From the NCBI GenBank assembly GCA_033239005.1, contig BSQZ01000040.1:2281099-2345098 (forward strand): a stretch of 64,000 nt of DNA, in the 5' to 3' direction. Made by a program: the position numbers and the translations under genes. Source of the stretch: Lamellibrachia satsuma. Its lineage: Eukaryota; Annelida; Polychaeta; Sabellida; Siboglinidae. How positions within the stretch are numbered: the stretch's first letter is position 1; each line of letters starts with the position of its first letter. Below the pieces are notes generated by a model. That model was not told the DNA's origin. It did no database searches and saw nothing but the letters and a program-made list of their open reading frames with translations. Positions 23,931-36,410 of this stretch are shown one piece after another.

Positions 23931-24960
23931 TTCGTGCGTGTATTTGTGTAAATGCATGCAAATACTATGACATTACGGAAACTCTGGAATGCCTGAGTAA
24001 TGTAAGAGTTTATTCTGAGATGTGTCCTATTATAGAAGTCTACCAAGCCATCATTACCAAGCCATCATTGTAATGCAGTATGTGTGTGTATATATATATT
24101 CGAAGTTATATGTAATAATAGTGTTGTTATTTTTATGAATCCAGCTGCGTAACTTAAAAATCTTTAAATTTTTCACTTATATTCAACTACATCTTAGGCA
24201 TGTGTGAGTATGTTTATATATTTTAATCCATGGCGTTTTTATTTATGAATTTATGTATATGGACTTCGTCTGAATGTATGTATTCGAAATTTGCCATATT
24301 TGACCTGTTGTTAATGAATTATAATATTATTATATTAGTGGTGTGGCGGCATAGTTCCAAAAATCGTTACAATTGTGCATTAGGTGATACAATTATGAAA
24401 CTTGGTAGATATGTAGAGTATTATATAAGGATTATTCCAGATATTGGTCCACCGTAAATTATAATAACTTGTATCTTAAAATAAAAATGGCTGACGAAAA
24501 ATTCCATAATTTATTGTCATAAAATTACGTGCGTATTTATAAAGACCCCTCAAGATACATACATCGGTAATAATTAATACATGTTAGTATTGATTCGTTA
24601 TTCACACATAAATAAGAAGTCTGTAAAAGTATTAAAGCAATAGAATATTGCTGGTTTTTCATTGGAACAGTGTTTTGGAATAGTGTTGATAGCTACACAA
24701 AAACTGGCTGGCTGAAACGTTTGTGGTCAGAATTCAGGATGAAAATTTTATTAATTAAACATATATACAAACATTAATTACATCAAGAAATCATCTCATA
24801 AGATGAACATTCTTTGTACCTATAAAATAACTTTAACACAAACAAACCAAAACCAACCAACATAAAAGATCAGCTCATTAACACAATACAAGAGTAGGAC
24901 GCCAATTACTATGACAAATCAAAGGACAGTGTAATGTAACAATTTCAAGGTAATATTATT
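22361..24960. other. Long stretch without supportable genes
   Basis: Mostly AT-rich sequence. A (CGTG)n microsatellite lies at about 23896-23932 and short (TA)n at 24085-24100. A moderately GC-rich block at 22720-23040 has only short frames on both strands, without splice support or recognisable domains. Confidence 0.4.
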
Positions 24961-24979
24961 ATATACTCTATAATGAATT

Positions 24980-25060
24980 TACATACATACACACATACAT
25001 ACATACATACATACATACATACATACATACATACATACATACATACATACATACATACAA
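24980..25060. repeat. (CATA)n microsatellite
   Basis: About 20 CATA units, followed at 25096-25115 by the complementary TATG units. The two tracts are inverted relative to each other and could pair. Confidence 0.9.
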
Positions 25061-27860
25061 AACAAACGCACACCAAGAGCACCCCCTATGTGGTATGTAT
25101 GTATGTATGTATATATGCATGTGGTATAAAGCGCACCCCCTTTGAAAATTACATGGAAATGTTTTTTGGCACAAACAAACCCATGTAATATTTAGCACAA
25201 CATTTTTCACAACTATTTATGAAGTGAACACCCATTTCTATGCAAATTGACCGATAAATAATTTGGTTTGACAATATTAAAATCAGTGGGCATTCCAACC
25301 AATAGTAGTGCATTTCGATCAGGCCGTTGGAGCATTGTTCGTTTTGTGCATCCAGGTAGTGGTGCATTCAGGCAGTGGGGCATTCCGACTATCGTTTTTG
25401 CGGCATTCGATTGTAATGCAAACAGTAGTAGCAGAGCAAGATGTGGGTGGTTGCCAACTTTGCTAAAGAAATGAAGCGCGCAAACAACAGAATCTACATT
25501 CCGTCGAAGCACAGCCTGCTTTGATCGGCCCACTTCGAGAAAACTTGTTTCGACCGCGACCCGGAGAAGATGGCAGCCCTCGGTTATACTGGTGCTAAAA
25601 TCTCTGTGCCAACATTATTCCCAGTAGTGGTATGTAGGTTGATGCAGTCGATCCGTAGAACCCTAACGGAGACAGCGACACGGGCAGCGATTACGCAGCT
25701 CGGATCGAAGGCAAGCGGGCCGCGATCGACGGGTGCCATTGTCTCTGCTGTGGCTCCGCCTAGTGCGTCTACGTCTATGAACGAATTTACCAGGTCTGCC
25801 TACCGAAAGTGACAGCAAGCTAAGGTAAATGAAAACACACAATTATTACATTCAAGTTAGGGGAAATTTTTATTGAAAATAGGATAGATGTTTTAATGAA
25901 ATTGATTTATTATTTTATTGAAATTAGCTATATATATATAGACAATTTCAAACATGCTCTAATCAAATCTATTTTGATGCTTGTTTTCGAAAATGATTAT
26001 GTTGTTTTAGCGATCTGATATAATGCAGCTGATTTGACAGAACACAGCTAATGTTTGGTGACTGGAATATATCTGGTAAAACAGTCTGATTGCATATTTG
26101 TTTGTTATTTATGCATTTGAATACTTGGATAATTGACTAAGTTACATACTAATCAGAAAACAACATAGTATTTTAATTGTGTTTATTACATTCTGAACAT
26201 GTTCAAAGATACCATTAAACCTGTATATGTATATTTTACTGGCAAATAATGTCCTTCAGACACATTTCACAAGTGTATATGATTGTTGGTAATTCATGGT
26301 GGGTACCCTCTAAGTTGCATTAGCCTTATGAGTTGAAACTTTGAAAGAGACTGTTCTGGAATGTATGTAACGAATTACATAAAATAATGCTTGGTCGTTG
26401 GATGTAGAAAATTAAAATTTTTCATTGTATATTGTAAGTAACAGTAAGAAACTATTTCCAAACGTGTTTGATGAATGTGTCATATGAAGAAACTGATCTT
26501 TATGTTTTTGCGAACATCTAGGGTTGTGTTTGATGTATTGTTCTACTGGGAGGGTGCCCCAGCAGATATCTGTCAGATTGTGTTCCATGTATATCTAAAA
26601 TATTATATTTATTAGTGTGCAGTCTTTTAGACATACACATATGATACACATAATAACATTTGTGGAAGAAGCTACAATATAGGCAGGATTGCCTTGTATG
26701 CATCCAAATGTGCTAACAGGGATATCCACTAACAGTCATATGAACCCTATTATTGTTATTATTTAAATCTGTATTACAGATCAAACATGCCAGACCATTC
26801 ATACCTTATATTATCTAAGATCAGATGAGGAATTCTTTGATATCATTATCTTTCTCAGTGGACAAGGTTTATTACACAGATTGGCACCTGCCTGCTAATG
26901 GGATGCCCAGCAAATTCCCTTTGTCTGAGACAGCAAATTAGGGCCCAGGTGCATTGTTCAGACCAAAGGTTTGCCTAATTAGATAAGCCACAATGCTCAC
27001 ATAGGACACTTTGATGACCTCCAATTTCCTCCATTTCATTGTCCAAATAAGTAATTAATACACTAGTTGGTGTGTGTTAAATCAATATTTTGGCATACCA
27101 ACCCAGGGGGAGTGTTACTGGGGTCCCCTGAGTATACTGGTAGTTACCAGTGCTGGGCTAGTGACCCTTGGATGATGTCCTGTTACATGTACGCTGTAGT
27201 CATTCATATGGAGATTAACTGTTAATGAATAGTGTATTGCAGTTTAAAATCTACTATGTGATTAATGCTAAAAAAAATCATGTACCCCAGTAATATCAGC
27301 ATTTTATCAAAGTAAATAAATTGTACCTGAATAATCCATTAATAAAAAATAAAGTAACAGGAAAAAAATTATGAAAAACAATTACACATTTTGCTAGGGA
27401 AAAATGACATTTATTGTTAAGTTTCAAATGGTTTTACTACTGATTCATGTGGTATGCAAGATATAAACCCATTCAGTGCACAAGCCACTGGGATCATTGT
27501 TCGAGTACACACAAGAGAAGCCAACATCAGCTCAGTCACTGTGATGCTATTATCAGACCTAGCTTGCAACTACATTACATTATGTGAATTAATTTCTCAT
27601 AATGAAACCCCTTACATTATAGTATAAAATCAGTGGAACAAATACAATTTTGATCAATAAATATATGAACAAAAAAGTTTTTTATAATATATAAAATAGC
27701 AATAATAATCCAATTTTATTTTGAAAGTTATATTGGTATAAATTTATAATATGCACACATTGTTTGATCAAAATCATGTTTGCTCCACTGATGTACACTA
27801 TAATCATGATAACAATAAATAACAGAATGGCATGGCATGGTGGAGATGATGTTGGCTACC
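25061..27860. other. Stretch without supportable genes
   Basis: A CpG-richer island at about 25490-25800 contains an ATG in fair context (GAAGATGGCAGCC, 25570) and an 80-codon frame of low-complexity composition. It could be a first exon or promoter region, but no donor could be tied to a following exon. The rest is AT-rich. Confidence 0.35.
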
Positions 27861-27867
27861 TGGTGGT

Positions 27868-28142
27868 ATCCACAGTAAATCCCACAGGACCTAATTCCAC
27901 AGGGCAAAATCCCACAATGTGAAAAGTGGACAAAATCGCACAAGAGTAAAAAAACATTAACTGCCTGTAGATAAAATAGAATGCACACAAGAAAAATAAG
28001 CCACTATCTGCAACATGGCAAGCTAATGAAACATAATTCCTAGATATACAAAAAAGTTATATGTGTGTTACAATTTATTTTAAATGTTTAATTAATGTGG
28101 GATTTTGTTTATACTATGGGTTGTCCTGTGGGATTATGTCCC
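27868..28142. mobile_element. Non-autonomous element with MULE-type terminal repeats
   Basis: Inverted repeats: AAATCCCACAGGAC (left, about 27877) pairs with GTCCTGTGGGATTA (right, about 28123), and AAAATCCCACA (27906) with TGTGGGATTTT (28096). The left end also carries GGACAAAATCGCACAAGAG, which resembles the GGACAAAACCCCACAAGAT terminal unit of the FLYWCH/MULE remnant at 36.4 kb. I infer a MITE of that family. No 9-bp duplication was found. Confidence 0.6.
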
Positions 28143-28474
28143 GGGTTCCTTACTAATATGTGCTCTAACAAAGATACCAGTGGCACCCATGATTGTGAAT
28201 GGAATGGGTTGGTCTTGACTGCCCCACATATCAGTAATTCAATTTTTAATGTTACAACTTTTAACAATAAATGCCAGATTTTACTTATTAATGCCACTTT
28301 ATATGTTTCCAATGACTAAATGCACACTGAAAATGTGCATTTACAGAAATCCTGTATATCACTCTGGATATGGTTGTAGGAAAGAAAGTAACAGAAAAAA
28401 GTAACAGACAAAAAGTAGCACTTTAGTTTGTTTATGATTTCAATTATAAACATTATAGAAGTATTTATTGTTAT

Positions 28475-28693
28475 ACTACAAATTAGTGGGTGGAGCAGAT
28501 GGTAAATTTGTAAATTATTTCTTCAATAACTTGTTTTTTCAATAAATGTAATGCATACTGTATTACATAACTTTCAAAAGTACTTACTGTGTGTTTTGAA
28601 AGTTATGAAATACAGTCTGCATTATATTTATTGAAAAGTGATTGAAGAAATAATTTACAAATTTACCATCTGCTCCACCCACTGATTTGTAGT
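28475..28693. mobile_element. 219-bp near-perfect hairpin (foldback MITE)
   Basis: Two arms of about 102 bp are inverted copies with few mismatches and are separated by a loop of only about 14 bp around 28575-28590. Outer parts such as GTGGGTGGAGCAGATGGTAA at the left recur inverted at the right (TTACCATCTGCTCCACCCAC). The transcript would form a very long hairpin. There is no open frame. Confidence 0.88.
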
Positions 28694-29530
28694 TATGTGT
28701 TCAATATTTAAACCGATTAATTAACAGACTGGCATCTAACTGCAAGGTTTACTAACTGCATTAGCCCCATAGTAGCATCATGATGATCAGGTTGATGTTG
28801 GGGCTTACTGATGTTGGCTTCTCTGGTATGACCCCAGTGGCTTCCTAGTGGGTGCTTGTGTACAGTGAACAAAATGGGTTTATCTTGATGGACAGGTTTA
28901 CCACCACGACTACCCACAAATCATGACTACCCACAAATCAGTATAAAACATGAAGTCCAAACGGATCATGCATTAAAATAATTTACTTGATGAAAGATGG
29001 AGGTTATCTAGAATAGCAAGGGTGGCAGAAAACTTGGAAATTGGAAACCCTCCGAATAAACTCACTACCAAGGAGATAATAACAGAGAATGACATTTGAT
29101 AAGCATAAATGACATTGCTTAAAGTGCTGAGAAGATGTGAATTATGTCCTAGAAGATTTACATACAGTAAACAGAATACTAAAATGTGTTACATTCTTGG
29201 CAATCTGTTATCTTTTTTTTAATGCATTTCTTAATGCAAAATGTGCTACTTTCTTCCCATAACTTTTTCCTGTTACTTTCTTTCCTAGCAAAAACTTTTA
29301 CTTTTTCCCTGTTACTTTCTTTCTGTTTACCTCTGGATACATTACGCTGTATATGCAAATGCAACATAGATTACATAGCATTTCATTAGAAAATGGATAA
29401 GCACTAAAATCACATCAGCATGCTTTTTTAGATAAAAATGAATTAATTATAATGCATGAAATAACACACGATGACAGTGACACTACATTCTTATGATGTG
29501 CTTCTCTGAAATACATCTAACAGTGATTTA
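28694..29530. other. AT-rich stretch without genes
   Basis: Only short frames. Two imperfect CTTTCTTTCCTAGCAAAAAC-like segments lie at about 29270-29330. Nothing is supported as functional. Confidence 0.4.
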
Positions 29531-30095
29531 ATGGTTTATGTAGAGAATGTAGAGTCAAGTGAGACTCAGACAACTGAGGAGGCAGGAACTGCACCTGACA
29601 GCTCCAATACAGAGGCATCTATAGTCGCAGTGGGACAGAACATGTGTCAGGTGGACATACAGCCATCAACACACACCAGAAGAGTGCAAGTAGTACCAGC
29701 GCACAAGCAGGCTGCTCACCTGAGATGAGGTCAGTGGACACCATGTGCAGTTTGTTGACTGCTCGATGACTGAGTCGAGCGAGTCAAGTGAGGAAGATCT
29801 TGCTGCTGCTGCAGATTCCGACTATGCATGTCCTGACAGCAAGTCCACAAGTCACGATGACAGAAGCAGTGACAGTGACGACCATATTGCCCAGTACACC
29901 GAGACCGAGGAGAGTGTCACCAAAGCAAGTGCTCATAGACAGGCACTGGTCCAGATACCAGTGATGTTTATGGCCATGCATAGTGAAAGCCTACATAGCC
30001 TGTGGCAGAGTCCTCCTGTTATACCGTCCAAGTCGATGCCATATCCACATGACGAATCTCCGATAGGCAACATGCCTGTAGACGCTGTAAAATAA
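29531..30095 (+). pseudogene. Acidic Ser/Thr-rich open frames, possibly one broken gene
   Basis: Two adjacent frames (29531-29728 and 29745-30095) are both rich in Ser, Glu and Asp. The first contains SSETQTTEEAGTAPDSS and the second SESSEEDLAAAADSD and SSDSDDH. The composition contrasts with the AT-rich surroundings. A further short frame at about 30177-30299 ends with FIDRLATLIDL. I cannot identify a family. A decayed transposon ORF or gene exons are equally possible, and no splice pair was convincing. Confidence 0.3.
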
Positions 30096-30299
30096 TGAGA
30101 TTTTATTACTTTACTGTTGTAGTTGCTGGTCCCATTCACAAGTGAATCTAATAATCGATGTTGCTTTTCTGCCAGGCAAAAGGTATTTTTATGCCATGTC
30201 GAAAGCAGAAATAGGGGAGAAACTGTATCTGCCAGGCAGAAATGACAACAGAGAATTAATGTCATTCATTGATCGATTGGCTACCTTGATTGACCTGTA

Positions 30300-32233
30300 G
30301 CTACATATGTGTCAAGCTAGTAGTACTTTGATTAGCACCAGTTTTATAAAACTTTGTAGTATGTACGTTTATATATGCAGGAGTTGGCATTTTGGGGGCT
30401 TCTTACAAGTTACCTACAAACATGATAATTTTTTGTATGCAAGTACTAAACATGTTCATCACACCATTCATCATGCCGTTCATCACACATAGCAAGATTC
30501 CAATGAAATATATGCAGCAAATTGCAATCGGTTACAAGTATATCCAAGTTTTGTAAAGGTCAATTTATTTCTTTTAGTTTTTAATTGATGCTCTTTTATA
30601 ATGAGAAATTAAGTATTTAGGTGTCGATAACCTGTGAAAAGAGTTATGATGCCTACCCACTACTAAAAATCATGATCTTATTTAGAATAGAACCTATGAG
30701 AGCACCTACATAATTGCAATTACTTGCGTTTATGACTGTACCATAAGACCAGAAACCTATATTGCATCTTGTGAGGCAGTTAACAGAATTGATTGAGTCG
30801 TGTCATGAACACTTCTGCAGTGGCTTCTGAGTCATGAGAGATGAAGTCCACAGCAGGTTACACATTTACCCCCTGTGAGGGATCTTTTACTTCCCCTGGC
30901 ACAGACATCAGAAAGATAAAACCTGCCAATCCTGGTTGAACGTACAATAAGCTTAGCAGAAAAAGGGTTAATAACTTAATACTACATACCAGTATGAACC
31001 CAGGACAAACCTGCTCACTGACTAGGTTTTAATGTAGACCATGTTGCATTAATAATTTAATTCTACCATTTCACAGTTCGTGCAAGCTTGTTCATGTTTA
31101 CTCGTTAAGCTGTCTGTATTACTCTATATTGTATCTATTCATTTAATTAATTTTGTCGGACTGCAACACTCACACAGCATATCTTGAGGAATATGGTGCT
31201 AATAAAATGACATTTATATTTAACTCGCTTTCATGGTACTTGTTCAAACGCATCATGTTGTATGATACAAGTACAGCGAACCTCTGGTTGTAGCTGCACT
31301 CTGGCCTCATTATACACAATATCGCTTTACACCATGGCAGCTTTTTATTAAATCTTTTCTATGTGACCGATAAATGTTCTCATAAATAATTATTTGGAGC
31401 ACATTTCTTCTCTTTCTTGACGCCCAATTGTCGGTTGTATGTCACGGAATACACATGTGAAACAGTTAGTGCGCATCGGTTTTAAAACTTAAGTTATTAG
31501 TTCCGTAGCCATTTGACTAAAAACCAAAAGCCGAAATCCGCGAGTACGATTTTGACAGCCGAGACTTCCGCCCCAAGCTCAATAGTGGGGCGGACGATTC
31601 TGCCTAGGCCGATGGCTACTGCTTGGCGTCGCTAAATTGTCCCGGATTAGTCGAACTCGAAGGTTGTGCGGCATCACTTGTCGCTAGCTGAAATGGCCAT
31701 CGCCACCACTCGCCATAGTGATGTGAGTGGACCTTTTGGAAGCAATACATGCAAATCAATGGCAGATTGAAAAATGCTATCACCAGTGACGTCACAGAAC
31801 CACGGGGTCGCGCTTTGCGAGTTGTGTCGCATTAAACATCTAATTTTACCTATAAATAATTTTTCTAAATTTTTTTTGGCATGTAGTACATACAATATTA
31901 ATCTTTGTGTACACACCGAAAAAGCATTTTAGCTAGTGCCTTGTTGTTAATCCTGGAGCATGTTTTGTCTGTGTGACAGAGAGTCGAGAAACCTCAAAAA
32001 GGTCCCGCGCAGAGGTCGGTAAACATTTCCTCATAGATAGTGCTATATCTAGGAACTGTATGTGTGATGCTCTACAACCAAGTAAACCAATTACGTAAAT
32101 GAATCGTCACGTGCTTCGGACTCGTCGCGTGACGGGTCATATAACCAATTATGTAGTGTTCCAGCCAGCCGGATTACGTGGCTCGGTAATTGAACGAGGC
32201 GGTGCGCTTCTCCGCGTTCTAATTCGTGTCTGT
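30300..32233. other. Stretch without supportable genes
   Basis: AT-rich to about 31400, then more mixed (31480-32230), with no open frame above about 80 codons and no recognisable repeats. Confidence 0.4.
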
Positions 32234-32241
32234 GTACTTCC

Positions 32242-33608
32242 TAGTGCCATGCGCGGGCCTAGAATTTGATCCCAAGCCCGGCCCGCAATTAGCAGTTAGA
32301 GTCCAGGCCCGGCCCAGGCCCGCAATAATTTTTCAAGCCCGGCCCGGCCCAGGCCCGCAAACTAGAATTTAGGCCCAGGCCCGGCCCAGGTCCGACCCAG
32401 ACCGTGAATGTTTGGCCCAGGCCCGGCCCGCAAGTTTCAGGCCCAGACCCGGCCCATACCCGCGGGCCAAAGATGGGTAAGCCCGCGGCCCGCAAGCCCG
32501 CGGCCCGCTAAGTTTAGAGAAGATAAACCTATAATCTTATAACAAAATATTTGACGAAAAACAAATAAACTGTAAAAGAGACTTATTGTTTTATTAAATA
32601 AAAAAGGTCTATAGTGTGCTGGATGAGTTCTAAAAATCCAGCACCACCAACTTCTTCAAACTTACGAATATCCTGAAGAAAAATAAAGAAAAACTTCTTA
32701 GTGTCATTACTATTAAATATGATAACATTTGTTATATTTGGCTTTAATGTATTGGTTTATGGTTAGGGTAGGATATTTGTTTATCTAACGCTGACTTAAC
32801 CCATATGCAAGCCATAATCCCAACTTATATTGTTAATTGAATTAGCTCAACTAAGTTAACATAATTTAATATGATATTTCAATTAAATGTCACCCACTGG
32901 CATTGACACCCAGTGGCATTTCCAGCAGGCCTGCAGTAACTAGCCTGAGACAGACAGGTTCAGACATGTGTGAATTAGTAGAAGTGTAAATGAATTAGGA
33001 CTGGGGAGAAATACCAATTACCAACTGGGTTGGGTACTGGGTAGTGGGCTAGTGGCCTGGTGTGCACTTGGCAGTGGGCAGGTCATTCAGGTGGGCAATG
33101 TTTGGAGGGAAGACCTAGACAATAGAATGTCCACTGGTAGAGTCAAAGGGTGATAAGTTGATGGTTAATCATGGCTTGATTGCCTCTGCAAATATTTCTA
33201 AAGTAAACATTTGGGGCTGGCCAAGTGAACTTATGGGGTCATTAGATTCCATGCAAGGTCTCAATTTGCAACTATATAATACTAAAGAAATAATTTTAAG
33301 CATTCATTAAACGGAATTATAATTTATAATCAGTTTTTATTAAAAAAAATAAAGTAATAATCGGTGTTTTGTATGAATATTTTTATTATGTCCAGGCCCA
33401 GCCCAGGCCCGGCCAGGCCCGCTCACACCAGGCCCGGCCCATGCCCGATGTGTTTAAATTGTTTTCAGCCCAGGCCCGCCCCGGGCCCGCATTATGTAGG
33501 CCCAGGCCCGGCACGGCCCGGCCCGGACCGCGAAATTACGTAGAGGCCCCGCCTGGCCCGCGGGCCGGGCCGGGCTTGGACCCAAAGCCCGGCCCGCGCA
33601 GGGCACTA
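32242..33608. mobile_element. hAT-like non-autonomous element with GGCCC-rich subterminal arrays
   Basis: Termini: TAGTGCCATGCGCGGGCC at the left and the reverse complement of GGCCCGCGCAGGGCACTA at the right. The flanks GTACTTCC (32234-32241) and GTACTTCG (33609-33616) agree at 7 of 8 positions, the length expected of hAT target duplications. Inside each end lies an array of GGCCCGGCCCAGGCCCG-type repeats (32270-32510 and 33390-33600), and the roughly 880-bp centre is AT-rich. No transposase is visible. Open frames rich in Gly and Pro over the arrays are spurious. Confidence 0.75.
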
Positions 33609-33899
33609 GTACTTCGCCGCGGTGTAGAGAAAATCGGGGCAAAACGCACAGATTTCTGGACAGTGGATGCTGCGAATAGAATCCTTTGGGTATTTCTCGT
33701 TTGTGTTATGAATCGTCTAGTTCATTATCTCAAGGCACATTCGTTGTGTTTAAAGTGCTAACGTTCTTTGTCTCTAAAAACAAATTTAACCATTTAAGCG
33801 GAGGTCCTATCGTGGGGCAGTTTGTCATGGGTACTGTACACAGTCCCATTTTGGTAAGGACGTTTTGTATAATTTTGATACTCACACTTTAATGTGAAC

Positions 33900-35035
33900 G
33901 GGTTGCGGTCACTTGCCCCCCCCCCGGTCTTTTGCCCCTAGGTCACTTGCCCCTAGGTCACTTGCCCCTGCGGTCATTTGCCCCTTCCCTTAATGGAAAT
34001 CTGGTCATTTGCCCCCCTTTTTTTGAAATTATGGTCATGCACTCGTACTCGTGTTCAATGTACTCAGATTTTACGAGTACATTACGAGTACATCTGAGTA
34101 CTTTTTCAATATATTGTGAAAATTATTTAATTTCTTATTATCAAATCATTAACAACTACAACTATTTCAAAAACCACCTTTGGTGATGATGTACAGGTCC
34201 AGGGGTGTTTCTACCACCTGACTCAGGCCACCTGGAGGAAGATCCAATCTCTGGGACTGACTACACTCTATAGAGCTGAGGAGAAGATCAGACACTTTGT
34301 CGGCATGTTAGATGGACTAGCCTTCCTGCCAGTGAGTGATGTTCCTGGGGGGATGGAGTACCTCATGGACAACACTCCAGATGGACTTGAAAATCTTGTA
34401 CGATACTTTGACTCTACCTATGTCACTGGGTCATTTCATCGAATCCAGGCACCACCCACTGATGATGGTACAGTGCCAGCGGTCAGGATACGTCACATCG
34501 CACCATCCTACTCCCCCACCCTGTGGAACGTACATGATGCAACCATGGCTGGAGGCTCGCATACTAACAATATGTGTGAAGCCTGGAACAGGGGTTTCAG
34601 CACTCTGGTTGGACATTCTCATCCAACCATATGGACCCTGATAGATGCACTACGTAAGGATTTTGCGGCTGTTGAGGGCACTATGCGACTCAACCAGCTT
34701 GGACAACCCCCCGCAAACGTGTACGTCGCACTGCCAAGCAGTTCCAAGACAGACTGGTCAACATATGCACACAGTTCAGTGCTGGGGATAACACCATCGC
34801 AGATACTCTCCAGAGTCTTGGACACTGTATTCGTTTGAAGTAATATCCTGATATTTGTTATGTTATTATGTGTGATTCAGAATTACATGACATAAAAAAA
34901 CATCTCTGTGTTTGATTTATATGAATGAAAAAGGGGGCAAAAGACCTAAGGGGCAAAAGACCTAAGGGGCAAATGACTGGAGGGGCAAAAGACCTAGGGG
35001 CAAAAGACCGGGGGGGGGGCAAATGACCTACACCC
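33900..35035 (+). mobile_element. MULE (Mutator-like) element with 9-bp target duplication
   Basis: The terminal ~30 bp are inverted repeats (GGTCACTTGCCCCCCCCCC at the left; GGGGGGGGGGCAAATGACC at the right). Further TTTGCCCCTAGGTC-type units sit in tandem inside each end. AATGTGAAC occurs immediately outside both ends (33891-33899 and 35036-35044), an exact 9-bp duplication typical of Mutator-like elements. Inside is a piece of MULE transposase (34194-34838). At 1,136 bp the element is a deletion derivative. Confidence 0.92.
34194..34838 (+). pseudogene. MULE transposase, C-terminal fragment
   Basis: The frame begins after a possible acceptor (TGTACAG) and reads GCFYHLTQATWRKIQ, LDGLAFLPVSDV, LWNVHDATM...HTNNMCEAWNR and SHPTIWTLIDALR. 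These are the blocks that follow the catalytic core in animal FLYWCH/MULE transposases. Near 34705 the frame slips: the homologous ending (KRVRRTAKQFQDRL to SLGHCIRLK, stop about 34837-34839) lies in another frame. The same C-terminal end occurs in the 36.4-38.3 kb remnant. The DDE catalytic core itself is absent. Confidence 0.85.
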
Positions 35036-35044
35036 AATGTGAAC

Positions 35045-36410
35045 AGCACGCGGCGTTTTTGCTTTAGCTGCAGCCGTCTTGTAACCAGATGGACATGATG
35101 TTATCCGACTCCACCGGGCCATCTCGAAATTATTACGAACGAGCCTTATAGCTACATAGAGTGGGAGGGCGCTTCGCCCTACATGGGCGTTTTACCCCTC
35201 CCCCACCCCCACACGGCTTTTGCTGTGGATATCGACAGTGACAGTGTATCTGCGTAGCGCTTCATATGTTTCATTTATCTAGTTACAAAGATGCGTGCCG
35301 ACCGATTGGGAGCGGCTGATATACTAATTTGGTCGACGTTGTATATCGTCTGGACAAGGCACAAGAGCTAGCAGAAAGATCGATATTATCCTCTGAGTCA
35401 TGCCTAATATGTCAGTTCTGATGCTTAGAGGGATGGGTCAATTGTATGGCGAAGCATGACTCTGTCGGGGCTGTGTAAGCGTGCTTGTTCTGGCCATATG
35501 TCGAAACGGCTGGGTTGCGTTGCGTTCCTCCTAATTGAAGGCAATCTTTCTCAAATATTTACTCGTGGATCCAAAACTGTTTTTCTTTATGCCGCGACCA
35601 CACGGCACGATCAGAAACTGCAATGAACCAGTTCTTTTCCATCTAGCCTTTTCTTTTGACAAGGGATTCACATTTTTTAAAAAGGGGTTCTTATTTATAA
35701 AAATTATAATATTATCTTCATATTATTGGGGGGTTCACATTTTTCAGAGGGGGGATTCAAGTCAAATAGTTATATATTATACAACTATCTGATTTGTTTG
35801 AATCGGAATCTTATTTAACTATAATGATGTTACCAAGTCACCTTACGCGTGGTCAGTTGGTAACAGCCAGAGAGCAGTAGGCAATGGACAGACAGTCGCA
35901 AAGCTGTTATTCAAACAACATGAAGACTTGTAAGCAGACAATGTCAGGGTTTCAGAAAATAACTGCTCACTGAAACAATGCTTTGCTAGCAAGCCAATTA
36001 CTCTATTGTGGTGGCATGCTATATGGCCTCCACAAACATACACGCACGCACGCACGCACGCGCGCACACGCACGCGCACACACACACACAGACAATACAT
36101 CAAACCAGCATTTTGTACTGCTAGCTAAACTTGCACAATGATCTCCTGCTCATTTTTTGCTCAGGGCATTTATCTAACTTTGCGCAGTTTTAGTCTTATT
36201 CGATTAATTACAGTGGGGTTACTAGTGTCATTCACCCTGTTAAACTGCAACACAACGTAAGCTTCACCCATTTGCTCTGGTGATTCCTTACTCTAACCAC
36301 CAATCAGGTAGCATTATGTGCCACTCAATCTCCCTCTTACTGTGCACAAAGGCTTGCATGATTTCTGGGAATGATCACACTCGATCTCGACATTTGACTG
36401 CGCATATCTG
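35045..36410. other. Non-coding stretch between two MULE remnants
   Basis: No supportable gene. A (CACG)n/(CA)n microsatellite lies at about 36040-36090. Confidence 0.4.

Noticed and set aside
25570..25812. Possible first exon with good Kozak context
   Set aside because: The frame is short and low-complexity, and no donor/acceptor partner was found; kept only as a note.
32289..33761. Gly/Pro-rich frames over GGCCC repeats
   Set aside because: They translate the subterminal arrays of the hAT-like element.
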